A DNA stretch of 64,000 nt. Origin: Hirsutella rhossiliensis (Eukaryota > Ascomycota > Sordariomycetes > Hypocreales > Ophiocordycipitaceae). The stretch spans positions 7,688,001 through 7,752,000 of the forward strand of contig NW_025408669.1 in NCBI RefSeq assembly GCF_020360975.1, given 5' to 3'. How positions within the stretch are numbered: the stretch's first letter is position 1; every line of letters starts with the position of its first letter. This document shows, piece by piece, positions 40,415 to 51,379 of this stretch. Position numbers and translations under genes: made by a program. Under the pieces are notes generated by a model that was given only the letters and a program-made list of their open reading frames with translations, did not search any database and had not been told where the DNA came from.

Positions 40415-43400
40415 TCGTATAGCGTTTATAGTTACTTTTCGTTTAAGTTATAGATTTTATAGAACGTTAGCGTTATTTTATCCTTAAGATAAATTTCGTG
40501 GTCTTATTAGCTATATTTAGGTAACCTTATCTTAAGTTCTTCCTTAAAGAGTTTATTATATTTCTAGTATTCTTAAGGGATATTCTTTATTCTATCTTAT
40601 AGGCTTTATTCTTTCTTTTAAGAGCTAGTTTCTCTTAACTTAAGCTCTTTATTAATTTATTTAAGGTCTTTCCTTAGACTAGCAATAACTCTTTAGATCT
40701 TTATATTATATCCTTTATTCTATTTATATTAAATACTAGGTTATATAGCTATATTAGTTAGTACGTAAGTCTTATTAGTCGATTTTATTATATCCGCTAG
40801 TTTAGTTACTATTTTCGTTCGTATTACTAAAGCCCGTAATAATTTACTTAAACGGTTATCCCTTTTATCTTATTTAGTAGCTAAATTATCGTAAAATTTT
40901 ACTTTCTCTTAAATCTACTAGTCCTAGAAACTTATATCTTCGTTTTAATATAGCTAGCTAGTTCTTTAGTTAATTAGTAGGTTGCTCTCCTATAGCTATA
41001 GAAGTCTTAATATAAGGTTATATTCTTTAATATCTATAATATCGAAGTTAACTTATTCGTTATAGCCCTAGATATTAATATCGAGGTAATTAATCTCTAT
41101 ATTAATAATTCCGTTATTATAGTTAAAGGCCTCTCCTTCGATATTTATAAGTTTATATAGATCTATCTTATATCTCTATATAAGTTAGTAACGATTAACG
41201 ACTTTAGGTAAAACGTAATTACTTATCGCGCTATAGTCTAAAAGTATATATACGTAATATCCCGTAATTTAGATATCTAATACTATTTAGTTACTATAGC
41301 TTACTATTACTATATATAGGGTCCTTAGATCTTATCGTATTATACTAGTTTATAGCCCTTTTATAGATAGCGTACCTTATTTTTTACTTAGTCCTTATTC
41401 GTTTTATTTAAGTATTCTTCTTCGATTTATTATTAATATTATTTCTTTACGTTTTTATCGCGTAGTATTATATTAAGGCTTAAGAGACTAATTTTTTATA
41501 GCTAATTAAAGATTTCTTATTTCTTAACGCTATATCGTTTATATTATACTACTTTATAGTTAATTACGTACTATACTTTATAATTTTATTCGTTTTTATA
41601 CTAAAGGTTAAGTTTTCGTTTAGCGTCTTTTTATTTTTTATATAGTATTTCTATATCGATTCTTTCTTAGTTAAATATAGCTTATAGCCTTTATATATAT
41701 TACTAATAATCTTTTAGTATACTATTATATTATTTATACTATACTTATACTTTTTTATATTTATAAACTCTATAGTTTAGGTATATATATTCGTTATAAT
41801 CTTCTTCGTTATATTTAACTTATTATATAAGTCTTTAAAAGATTAAGGGTTTAGATACCTTAGAGCAAGTAGCGTTATACTATTCTTTTATTTTAGCGTA
41901 TTTATAGATTTTATATATCTCTAAAAGATATCTCGTTAATAAACTATAATTATCGCGGTATTTAAGTAGCGTACTATAATTAGGTTCTAATAATATAACT
42001 TAGTCGTTTAGGTAGCGTTAATCGATTTTCTAGTAGTCTAGTTCTATACTTAGGTAGGGTTTCGAAAGTATTTATCCTTTAAACTTAACTAAGAAGGCGT
42101 TATATCGTGCCTTTACCTAGAAGTATATTATATAGTCTAGGTAAACGTATAAGATCTATAAAATATACTTATATTCTTTATAACTAAGTACTATTCTTAG
42201 GTTATCTAAAAATTCTCCTCGTAGTTACTATTCTCGTTATAGAGCTATAAAAGTATCGACCGCGGTAATAGCTATAGTATAGTCTTCCCTATATAGTGCC
42301 GGTTTATATTAAACTATTATAGCTTATTAATTTTCTATAAGAATTTAAGGTATTTATTAAGTTCTAATTTTAAGTATTTCTTTAAATTCTTTAAAGTATA
42401 GAGCGTGTTCTTTAATTATAGTATTTTCCCTTAGTAGTAAGGGTAGTAGTATAAGTTCGTTCTTATCTTCCGTTTCTCTAAGTATTTCTTATTCTTTAAA
42501 GCTTATATCGTCGATACTTCGTTATTCCTCTTTAGGTTATTATCTAAGTTTCGTAAGTATAAGGGCTATATTTATATCTTCTTTATTATATTATTTATAG
42601 ACTGCCTATCGTTATTATCGATTTTTATTTCGTATATCTTCCTAGAATCGTTTACCGTTCTTCTTAATTTAGTCTTAGGAGACTCCTTTAAGATAAGGGT
42701 ATTTTAGTTCTATAAATTTAACTTATTTCTATATTTTAGGATCCTTTTATTATATTATTATAAGGGTTTTCTTTAGTAGCTTTAAGAACTATCTAGTACT
42801 ATTCTTATCGCTTAAGTATACTATATATTTATTATCGTAGTATATAGTTTAACTAAGGAGTTTATACTTTAGTTCCTATCTATTAGTAGCGTTTAGGTGT
42901 TTCTTACCTTCTAGGGCTAGTGCCTAGTAGGTTTTCTTTTCCTTACGAGGTTATCTATATTCCTTAGAGTAATATCTAAGTTTCCTATAGTTAAAATACT
43001 TTCCTTTACTTTTTTATATTATATCTAGATCTATCCTACCTAGGTTAGTTATATAGGCGTAGGTAATAGGAGTTTCGCGCTTCTTTTTATAGTTAGCGCG
43101 TTAGCTAAAGTTATTTCTATAAGAAGGGTTCTAGTTTCCTCTTCCTTATTTCTTTTCTTAGTATCGCGTATACTATCTATTATCGATTCGTACTACTATA
43201 GTAATATAGTCCGAGAGGTTATTAGGTCGATTTTCCTTATAGAGCTCGTCCTTAACTTCTTCTTTAAGTCCGGCGTAGAATCGTAATATAAGGGGTTCGT
43301 TATCCTAATTAAGCTTTAAGGTAACTTAACGGAACTTTATAGTATAATCTAATACTAAGATCCTTTATCGGAGTTCTTAGAGTTTCTATTTAGCTTCTTA

Positions 43401-43905
43401 TTCCTCGTCGGTCGTTTTAAATACCTTTATAATAGCTTCTTTAAATCCTTAGAAACTAGTAAAGACTTTATCTATTTCGTTATCTCGTCGCGCTAGTTAG
43501 TTATTAAGAAAGTCCCTTATAATAAGTCTAAACTAAGCGAGTGCTATTCTAGATAAATAATTTCCTATATAGAGTACCTTTTTAACTAGGTCTAAGAGTT
43601 TAGTAGGGTAAATCCGGTAGTAGGCCTTAAGTTAGGTAAGAAAGTCTCGAAGCGTACTATAAGTACCGTCGAATAGTCCTAGCTATTTTAGTTTAACTAC
43701 TTCTCTAAGGTCCCTAACTTATCCGTTACCTCCTCTATTCCTAAGTAACTATACTTTATATCGAAGGGTAATAATCTCGCGTATTATATCCTAAGGCGAT
43801 ATAGTAGCTCTAGAGTTAGTTAATCTAGCTTATTATATAGGCATATTAATAGTTACGATATTACTTAGCGTAACGCGGTATTATACTAAATAAGAGCTTT
43901 TAACG
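40415..43905 (-). pseudogene. G4 gag-pol relic, part 2: gag, zinc knuckle, protease, RT start
   Basis: Read on the minus strand. Gag lies next to the 5' LTR (43906). A zinc knuckle of the CFNCGKLGHYSK type, with cysteines turned to Tyr or Arg, is at about 42,968-43,010. A protease-like ALLDYSAISNYVLPKV string, from an ancestral LLDSGA-type active site, is near 41,190-41,250. The N-terminal part of RT should end at the A2 insertion (40411). RIP stops are dense. Confidence 0.75.
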
Positions 43906-44391
43906 TATAACGACTAATATTATTTTTAAGAGATAAACCTATTAAGGGGTTTATATTAATAGATATAATAGGGCGTAGTTTAAGTAATAATAAGTATATT
44001 ATATTAGTAATAAGTCGGAGGTTATAGACCGTAGACTATAATAAGGTAATTAAGTAATCGGAATTAAAGATAAGATCGTAATAGAGATCGTAATAATTAT
44101 AATATATTAAAAGCTATCGAGCTATCTATTTAAAGGAGTATTTTATTCCTTCCTTATATATCTCGAGAGCTTCCTTAGATCGGCGGGAGCGCTAGGTAAT
44201 CCCGTTATCTAGGAGCGTTAGAGCGCTAGAGCGATCCTACGATCCTAGCCGTAAAGCGTTAGAGCGCTAAAGTAACCCGTCGCTCTAAACTTAATTAGCC
44301 CGTCGGTCCGTTTAATATTCCTTGCTCCCTACGTTACGTAACCTCGTAATATATATTAGTCCCCGCGGTTTACTAGACCGTGGTCGTAATA
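43906..44391 (-). repeat. G4 5' LTR
   Basis: The LTR is 486 bp, the same length as its partner at 23968-24453, starting TATAACGAC and ending GTCGTAATA. The target duplication GTACT follows at 44392-44396, and A3 gag sequence resumes with TATAATCCGATTC. Confidence 0.93.
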
Positions 44392-44396
44392 GTACT

Positions 44397-47054
44397 TATA
44401 ATCCGATTCTTTATAAGTAAGGTAAGTAAGCTTAATTAGTTCGACTTAGTATTCTTTGTCTTATTCTTTAACTTATACTAAAGCTACCGCGAGTTTTCCT
44501 TATAGATATTTAAGGAGGAGTAAACTACTCTCTATATTATCTTCGGCTACTTTTATAACTATTATCGTAACTCTATAAGGTCTTATATTACTCTCTACTT
44601 TCTCTAGGTTCTAGAATTTAGTGTTTTCTATACCTTAGGCTATATCTATATATCTTATACTAAGTCTCTCGCTTAGTTAGGGAATAAAGTCGATTAGGTA
44701 ATTTAAAGGGATTAGGATTCTTTTATATATAATTTCTCCAACGATTTTATCTATAAGTCTATTAAACTTCTTATCTAGATCTACTCTATATCTATAGTAT
44801 ATAGGGATAATCTTTAGGCTAGTTTTTACTATTCTTATTATCTTAATTTCTTCTATATCCTCTTTAACTCTTTATCTTTTCCCTTTATAGGCATTAATCC
44901 CTATCGTAGTTATATAGATTATCTAATTATATATTTCGCTTTATTATAAGTTATCTATAATTATAATAACTAATATCCTTCTTACTTTTTTCTTATATCG
45001 CTTACCTCTAGATTCCTTAGCTTCTACTTATATAGGCTTCTATATTTCTAGAACTAGTCTAAGAAACCGGATTCTCTTTTACTAGTAGCTTAATTCGGGT
45101 AAGATAGTATAACTATAGCTTTAACCTATTTTATAAGTAGTAATATAAAGGAGTCTAGCTATATATCTACTTAGTATACGATAAGCCTTTAAATATATAT
45201 ACCTATTTAAGAAAACCTATTAGTAAGCACCGGGGGAATTACGCTTTTATTATCTTTTCTTTTAAGGTAAAGAGTCCTATTTACTACTTTATATATTATA
45301 AATCCGATCTCGTAGTCCTAAGAGTATACCTTATACTTCTTAGGGTAGTATCCTTCTTTACCGTAATAGAAGTATCTCCTAGGCCGGTTAAAAGCATTAA
45401 CTTAAAACTATATATATTAATTAGATAGGTAATAAAATCCGATAGTATTTACGCTACCTCCTTATCTACGACTTAAAGAGTAGCCTCTACTACTAACGCG
45501 TCTTTATTCCTTATTAAGCTAGTTAAATATCTACTCTTACTAGCGAGTAAGGTTAATCTTTATATCTTTAAAGGCTTTTATTAGGTCTAAGATCTCCTTT
45601 ACGGGCTATCTAGGTTTCTTATCTATTTTCTTTAGCTCTTTAAGAAGTTTTTCTTCGCCCTTATTAGATTCGGCTTCCTTTATTACTTCGTTAATTTCCT
45701 TAAAGAGCTAGTCTTTCTTTAGGTTCTTAAGCTTTTAATTATAGACTTTAGATACTATATCTCGTCGCTTAACGTCCTAGTAAGGTACTAAGTAGTTATT
45801 AATTATATAAATAAGGCTTTTATATAGGAGTTTTAAGATAACTTTAGATATCTTCCTATTTCTCTTTATAACGTTAATAATATCCTCCTTTAGTATTATA
45901 TAGTAGATAAAGTATAACTAGACTATAGATTCTTCCTAGCCGTTAGGTTATACCTTACGCTATAGGTATAAGTAGAGACTAAGCTATTCCGTAACTTCCG
46001 TAATAGTCTTAGGCTTTTTAGTATTATAATAGTCTAAGTAGTTATTAGTAGTTTCTAGTTATTTAATATTATATACGTAGTAGTATTAAAGGAGTCTCTT
46101 CTTTACTTCTTCCTAGGTAAGCCTATCTATAAGAATTTTAATAGTAGGGGCTTATATAGAGGAGATATAGACTTTAAGCTAGTCTATTTTATCTTTATTA
46201 TAGATACGGTTAACGCGTATCTCCCGTTCGAACTTCTTAAGGAATTTAGTTACGTTTTTACCGTTATATTTACTAATAGGTAAGAGTTATAGTTAGCGGA
46301 GTCTTCTTATAAGGTTATCTTAGCTTCTAGCGAGTATATCTTTAAGTCTATTAGTAATCTTATTAATATCTACCTTAATTTTCTTTATATTACTAGTAGT
46401 AGGATTAGATAATCCCTCTTAATAGTTAGCGTTTCTAGATATAGTATACTTATAGATTACGAGGTTATAAAATTTAAAGTTAGAGTTTTTAGAGTTAAAG
46501 GATATCTTATTATAACTATCTTATTACTTACTTTCTTATCTATTAGCGGGAGGTAAGCGTTCTCTATAAGCTACTACGTAGAGGAGAGCTAAGGTTAAGG
46601 TTAGTAGGGTGTCCCTCGTTAGTACCTATATTAGTATTATTAGTGCGTATATAAGTAAGAGGTCTTAGTAGGGTTCTAGAATAGTCTAGATTACGCTATT
46701 ATTATTATTTATATCTTTTAAAGTATTATATAAGGATTATAGTTTCTTAACCGAGTCGCTAGTATTAGGGGTCGTAGGGTTAATAATAAGAGCTTAGGGT
46801 TTTTTAGTATTAGCTTATTGCTTTTCCTTTACAACTAGCGAAGGTATTATCTAATTATTTATTTCCCGGTAAGTCTATCGCCTTATTAGGTCCCTAACTC
46901 TAGCTATTAAGGTAGTTATTGCTTTAATTATTAAATCCCTAGATTTTATTTTTTCTAAATAGTACCGTCGTCCTCTAGGTATTCTTAGCTTCGTAAAGCT
47001 ACTCATCGCCGTGTAAATAGAACGGAATAACGAGTTTACGCCCTAAAGACTAGT
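44397..47054 (-). pseudogene. A3 gag relic (minus)
   Basis: This is the reverse-strand counterpart of A2 gag (28256-30905). The zinc knuckle relic is at about 45,335-45,375. The frame stops at the G4 insertion site and continues with protease at 23,962 and below. The primer-binding side of the element, next to 47055, is CTAAAGACTAG on the + strand. The 157-bp repeat D found in A1 is absent here. Confidence 0.82.
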
Positions 47055-47436
47055 TTTAACGGGGATAAGGGTATATACTTAAAGCATACGTAGTACGTAG
47101 CTAAGGATTAATAGAGTAATTAACTACGCAATTATCTAATTATCGGTCCTATATATAGCTCTAAGGGCCTTAGGTTATAGATATAAGTCTTAGAGATTTC
47201 TTTACTCTATACCTCTTTGTCTTTACTAGAGTCGTATAACTAGCGGCCTCTACTTTAAAGAGGAAAAATAAAAATTTAAATTAACTATAATTAAGGAAGA
47301 TGCTTAATTAGATAATCGAGGTCTTTATAACGCCTTTAAGTATACTTAGAAGTAAGTTAGAAGGGGAGTGCTAGGGGTCTTATCCCCCCCCCCCTAACGG
47401 GCTAATATCTATAGGGGTACGATCTTACCTATTAAA
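47055..47436 (-). repeat. A3 5' LTR (minus strand)
   Basis: The LTR is 382 bp and reads TTTAACGGGGATAAGG at the left and CCTATTAAA at the right on the + strand. It shares a C-run (11 C, near 47384-47394) with its partner at 13853-14234. The CTAC duplication follows. Confidence 0.92.
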
Positions 47437-47440
47437 CTAC

Positions 47441-47734
47441 TTTATTTCCTTAACGCCCTTAAGAATAATAAGCGCGAATACTTAAGAGCGTATATAAGGG
47501 GTAGTAGATAATTATTTAAAGAAGGTAGTATATAAGTAAAGATAGGAAAGAGCTAGATAAGTAGCTTATAAGTAAAGGGAGGAATAAATAATATAAAGGG
47601 AAGGGATTATAGTAAAGGAAAAAAGTTCTATTAATAGTTTATTTACTTACTTACGTACTTAGAAAGAGAGCCTTACTTATTATTATCGCGCCCTTTCTAT
47701 TAATATCTTAGGTTAGAAAGTTATTAAAGAGGAG
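47441..47734 (+). pseudogene. A1 frame X2 relic, part 2
   Basis: This is the remainder of A1 X2 after the A3 insertion, collinear with A2 39,760-40,039. It includes the charged C-terminal helix and the polypurine side AAAGAGGAG before the LTR. Confidence 0.75.
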
Positions 47735-48109
47735 TTTAATAGGTAAGATCGCACCCTTATAGATATTAGCCCGTTAAAGAGATAAGACCCTTAGTACTCC
47801 CTATCTAACTTCCTTCTAAGTATACTTAAAGGCTTTATAAAGACCTTAATTATCTAATTAAGTATCTTCCTTAATTATAGCTAATTCGAATTTTTATTTT
47901 CCCCTTTAAAGTAAAGGCCGCTAGTTACGCGACTTTAATAGAAATAAAGAGGTATAAAGTAAAAAAATCTCTAAGACTTATATTAATAACCTAAGACCCT
48001 TAGAGCTATATATAGGACCGATAATTAGATAATTATATAGTTAATTGCTCTATTAATCCTTAGCTATATACTACGCGTGCTTTAAGTATATACCCTTATC
48101 CCTATTAAA
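47735..48109 (+). repeat. A1 3' LTR
   Basis: The LTR is 375 bp, starting TTTAATAGG and ending CTATTAAA, followed by the duplication ATAC(T). It pairs with 1796-2171 and closes the outermost family-A element. Confidence 0.93.
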
Positions 48110-48174
48110 ATACTTACTAGCTTAATTATTTAGCTTTACCCTTTCTATAAGGGTATACTATAGCTAAGGGGGTA

Positions 48175-48788
48175 TACTACGAAGTATAGCTTAATTTATA
48201 TTCTTAGAGATATCTTTTAGTAAGAGGGACCTAAGAAGCTAAAAATACCTAGTATAGAAGAAAGAAGTAGGAGCTAAAAGGAAATATAAAGAAGAGGGTA
48301 GGGGTATAAGGGGAAGTAAAAGTAGTAATAGCTTCTTATAGAAGTAGTAAGAAATAAGATAGATATACCGGTAATAGCTAGAATAAAGGAGAAAAGCTAG
48401 TAAAAAGCTTAGTAGTTATAAGGATATTAGTAGCTTCTTTAAGTAGGATCTTCTTTATTAATTAAGATACTAAATAGATTTAAAGAGGGGCGTGCTAGTA
48501 ATAGCTAGAAAAGAAAGGGAAAACTAGTAAAAAGCTTAGTAGTTAAGAGGATATTAGTAGCTTCTTTAAGTAGGATCTTCTTTATTAATTAAGATATTAA
48601 ATAAGTAGAAAGAGAAGAGTTAAATAAAAGAAAGAAGGAGAATTAATATAATATAATAATTACTCCCCTACTATAATTACTACCCTTATAAGAATTAAAT
48701 ATCTTTGCCTTACTTATCTAACCCCTTACTTTTAACTTTACCTTTATAGATATTTATATACTTCTTATATCTCTCTTCGTAAGAATTA
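48175..48788 (-). repeat. Repeat C, copy 2 (inverted, internally duplicated)
   Basis: The reverse complement aligns with 413-900 and 50403-50882, including the ATTAAGCTATACTTCGTAGTA end (at 48175-48195 in inverted form). It is about 614 bp, longer than the others because a 127-bp unit is tandemly duplicated inside it (48371-48497 and 48498-48624). With copy 1 it could form the terminal inverted repeats of one element of about 2 kb before A1 inserted. Confidence 0.75.
48371..48624. repeat. Tandem duplication, 2 x 127 bp, inside repeat C
   Basis: GTAATAGCTAGAA starts at 48371 and recurs at 48498; both units continue through ACTAGTAAAAAGCTTAGTAG and TAGGATCTTCTTTATTAATT with a few differences. 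The other two copies of repeat C have one unit, so the duplication arose only here. Confidence 0.8.
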
Positions 48789-50402
48789 TAAAGGTTATAT
48801 AGGCTTAATATAGTTACTTAAAAGCTCTAGATAATAAGCCTCTTTATATAGAGACTAAGTAAGATAGCCCTTTAAAGGTAGCTTATATAGAGCCTATCTT
48901 CGTTTTAATATATTATTTAAATAAAAGCTTAGAATTAAAAAAGACCCTTAGCTACTATACTAAGGGCTTTACTTTAAAAAATAGGCCTCTTACTATTACA
49001 CCCTTTAAAATAAGCTTCCTTTACCTATTAAAGTAAATAAGCTTTATCTTTAAAGGGTTAAAGTAGACCCCTTAGTCCTTAGCTTATTTAAATAATTTAG
49101 TAGCTATAGCTTTAAGCTATTAAACGTTCTTCTTAGCTAAGGTTAACGTTATAGAAATACTAAAGTTATTTATATAGGATAGCTAGTATTACTTAGCCGC
49201 TAGTATCCCCTTTTCTTTACTTCTTAAAGTAAAGATAAAAATATAGCTAGGTAATTCTTTAAGAGAGGTACTTTTACTACCCCTTTAAAAGTTAAAGTAA
49301 AAAAACTAATTAAAAAAGCTACTTTTAGATCTTCTTATTGTTCTATAAAAGAAGGTATAGAGAGGTAAGTATATTTTAGCTCTACTATTTTTCTATACGT
49401 TTCTTCTTTATTTAGATTATTTAATATAATAGCTTCCTCTTCTTCTTCTTTATAGCTAGTATTATCCTTTACTACTTTAACGTTAGTTTCTTCTTTTATT
49501 TCTTTATTTAAGACCTCTTCTTAAGACTATTAAGAAAGGAGGATTTAAATCTTTTAAATTAGCTAATATTAAGAGAGTAAAAGGAGCTATTAATCCCTCT
49601 TTTTATTAAAGAAGCTAGATTTATCGAAAATTATATCCTTAGTTAAAATAACCTTTTATAAAAGAGGAACCTAGATCTAAAAACATTTATAGAATTATAG
49701 CTAATAAGGTATCTAATAAAGACTTTAAGATTAAGCTTTCTTTTCTTCTTTCTTTTTAGCTAAGTATTAATAATTATTATATATACCTTATAGTTATAAG
49801 TATAAAGGTAAGCTAGCGAGGCCCTTCTTTTTATAAAGAGTTTAAGGGGGGATTTCTAGTCTATTTCTTAGGTCTTAAATAAGGCCTTTAGGTCCCTATA
49901 GTCCCTTAGGTCCCTAGGGTCCCTTAAGGTTTAGTTCTTAAAGTAATAAGCGGTCTTAACGATTTCTCTTTAAAGGTTATTAAGAAGCTTTATAGTAAGT
50001 CTTATTATATAGGCCCTTTTTATAATAGCACGTTTTAATCTTTCTACCTTACTATTATAGGCCTAGGTATTAAGTGCTAATAAGACCCCCTTTTTAAAGC
50101 TAATTTAAGATATCCTTTATAAATAGCTCTTTATTAAATAATATCTTCTTTACCTTATAGCTAAAGTAGGATTTTATTTAGTTAATAAAGTCTTAAAAGG
50201 TAAACTAATTCTACTTACTTTAATAAGTTTATAAGAAATAAGGGAAAACTATCCTTAAAATAATATCTATAAAAATATTACTTAGATAAAGCTTTCTTAG
50301 TCCCTAGAAATACTAGTTTAGTTAACTTAAATTTCTTTATATAGCTAGTCTAGCTATAAAGAGTTTCGTTTAGAAATTTATTTCTTAGTCTTTCTTTAGC
50401 TT
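48789..50402. other. RIP-mutated host sequence, unassigned; contains repeat D
   Basis: This is AT-rich and CA/TG-poor sequence between repeat C copies 2 and 3. No coding domain is recognised. It holds the second copy of repeat D (49471-49625) and a short GGTCCCTA triplication near 49,892-49,925. It is probably part of the oldest element or a further degraded one. Confidence 0.45.
49471..49625 (+). repeat. Repeat D, copy 2
   Basis: This matches the inverted segment 2348-2506 that is inserted in A1. Shared strings in order include GTTAGTTTCTTCTTTTATTT, AAGACTATTAAGA, ATTTAAATC, AATTAGCTAA, ATTAATCCCTCTTT and AAGAAGCTAGATTTA. Flanks differ beyond these limits. Confidence 0.7.
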
Positions 50403-50882
50403 TAGTTCTTATAAAGAGAGATATAAAAAGTATATATAAAATATATAAAGGTAAAATTAAAAGTAAGTAGTTAGATAGGTAAGGTAAAGATATTTAATTC
50501 TTATAAGGGTAGTAATTATAGTAAGGGAGTAATTATTATATTATATTAATTCTCTTTCTTTCCTTTATCTAACGCTCCTCTTTATACCTATCTAGCATCT
50601 TAATTAATAAAGAAGATCTTACTTAAAGAAGCTACTAATATCCTCTTAACTACCGAACTTTTTACTAGTTTTTCCCTTTATTCTAGCCGTTACTAGTATA
50701 TCCGTCTTATCTCTCGCTACCTCTATAGGAAGCTATCGCTACTTCTACTTCCCCTTATACCCCTACCCTTCTCTCTATATCTCTTTTTAGCTCTTTCTTT
50801 TAAACCGGTTTTTTAGCTTCCTAGGTCCCTCTTACTAAGGGATATCTCCGAGAACTACGAAATTAAGCTACGCTTTATAATA
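50403..50882 (+). repeat. Repeat C, copy 3
   Basis: Direct-orientation copy of 413-900, ending ATTAAGCTACGCTTTATAATA. RIP is milder here than in copy 1: several CG and CCG sites survive. It is the last repeat before the block ends, and no family partner is visible to its right in the window. Confidence 0.75.
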
Positions 50883-51170
50883 GAAGTCTCTATAAAATAT
50901 CTATATAATCTACTAGGTTATTATTTCTAGGATTTCTAGGTAATTTCCTAGAGTTTACTTAGTAACTTCTAGGATCCTTCTTCTATAAGGAGTCTTAAGG
51001 AGTTAATAGTAACTTCCTTAAGGGAAGTAAATACTATTATAGGTACCTAGATTATCGATTTTAAGGTATCCTATAATAAATTACTTAGGTAGATTTAGTA
51101 ATTAGCATATAAAGGAAGGTACTAAGCCTTACTTATAACTTTTAGAAACTATATATATATATAATAAGAT
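50883..51170. other. End of the RIP-mutated block
   Basis: The sequence is still almost without CA and TG up to about 51,170, where ordinary composition begins within some tens of bases. No repeat partner was found for this stretch. It may be the edge of an element whose other copy lies elsewhere, or unique DNA mutated by spread of RIP. Confidence 0.55.
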
Positions 51171-51332
51171 CTCCCATTTAAAACCCCGCGATAACTAGGT
51201 TAGTAATAAAATCGATTATCGGAAGCACTAGCTATAACGTGCAATTATAGCTTTCCGGCACTATAGTAGCCAGAAACTTAGGAGGTATTTTATAAGACTA
51301 GTATGACAGTAGCAGGAGATATAACACTCACT

Positions 51333-51379
51333 AATACCACTCCCATCTAGGGGTGCCCTCATTTTGGCCAAGTGGTATT
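51333..51379. repeat. Short inverted-repeat cassette, copy 1
   Basis: AATACCAC at 51333-51340 is the exact inverse of GTGGTATT at 51372-51379, with GGGGTGCCCTCATTTTGG in the loop. A related cassette is at 56344-56393, with GGGGTGCCCCTATTTTG in its loop. It may be the remains of a small transposon end or a structured RNA. No function is claimed. Confidence 0.5.

Larger units (their letters stand above)
23968..44391 (-). mobile_element. G4: chromodomain Ty3/Gypsy element, inside A3
   Basis: Identical-length LTRs (486 bp) lie at 23968-24453 and 43906-44391 and are flanked by the perfect 5-bp duplication GTACT (23963-23967 and 44392-44396). Removing one copy rejoins the A3 gag-pol frame as in A2 near 30,905-30,925. 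Without the nested A2, G4 is about 7.9 kb, usual for a fungal chromovirus. A minus-strand polypurine tract (AAAAGGAGGGGAGG) sits next to 24454 and all coding relics are on the minus strand. The LTR ends are TA...TA, expected if RIP altered TG...CA. It belongs to a different family from A1-A3. Confidence 0.92.
13853..47436 (-). mobile_element. A3: family-A element, inverted, inside A1
   Basis: LTRs lie at 13853-14234 (the 3' LTR in element orientation) and 47055-47436 (the 5' LTR). The target duplication is CTAC at 13849-13852 and 47437-47440. The polypurine tract GGAGGAG reads on the minus strand next to 14234 and the primer-binding side reads next to 47055, which fixes the orientation. After removing G4 (23968-44391) and the 569-bp island (16669-17237) the internal part is about 11.8 kb, matching A2. 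RIP is intermediate: many CG sites survive, but CA/TG are mostly gone. Confidence 0.92.
1796..48109 (+). mobile_element. A1: family-A Ty3/Gypsy element, interrupted
   Basis: A complete LTR retrotransposon is split by the nested insertion of A3. LTRs lie at 1796-2171 and 47735-48109, both in + orientation, and are flanked by the duplication ATAC (1792-1795 and 48110-48113; ATACT if five bases are counted). After removing A3, one CTAC duplication and a small insertion at 2348-2506, the internal part is about 11.8 kb, nearly the same as in A2 and A3. Order is LTR, gag, protease, RT, RNase H, integrase, frame X1, frame X2, LTR. This is the most heavily RIP-mutated family-A copy: sites still CG in A2 and A3 are often TA or CA-derived TA here, consistent with it being the oldest of the three. 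Confidence 0.92.

Noticed and set aside
1..51170. Pervasive in-frame TAG/TAA read as a reassigned genetic code
   Set aside because: The stops fall where CAG, CAA and TGG are expected, and noncoding LTRs show the same CA-to-TA change. The genes to the right use the standard code. RIP explains all of it.
1..51170. Centromere or telomere-proximal region
   Set aside because: An AT-rich nest of retrotransposons would fit a centromere or subtelomere, but there is no telomere repeat and no centromere-specific evidence. CENP-A or Hi-C data would be needed.
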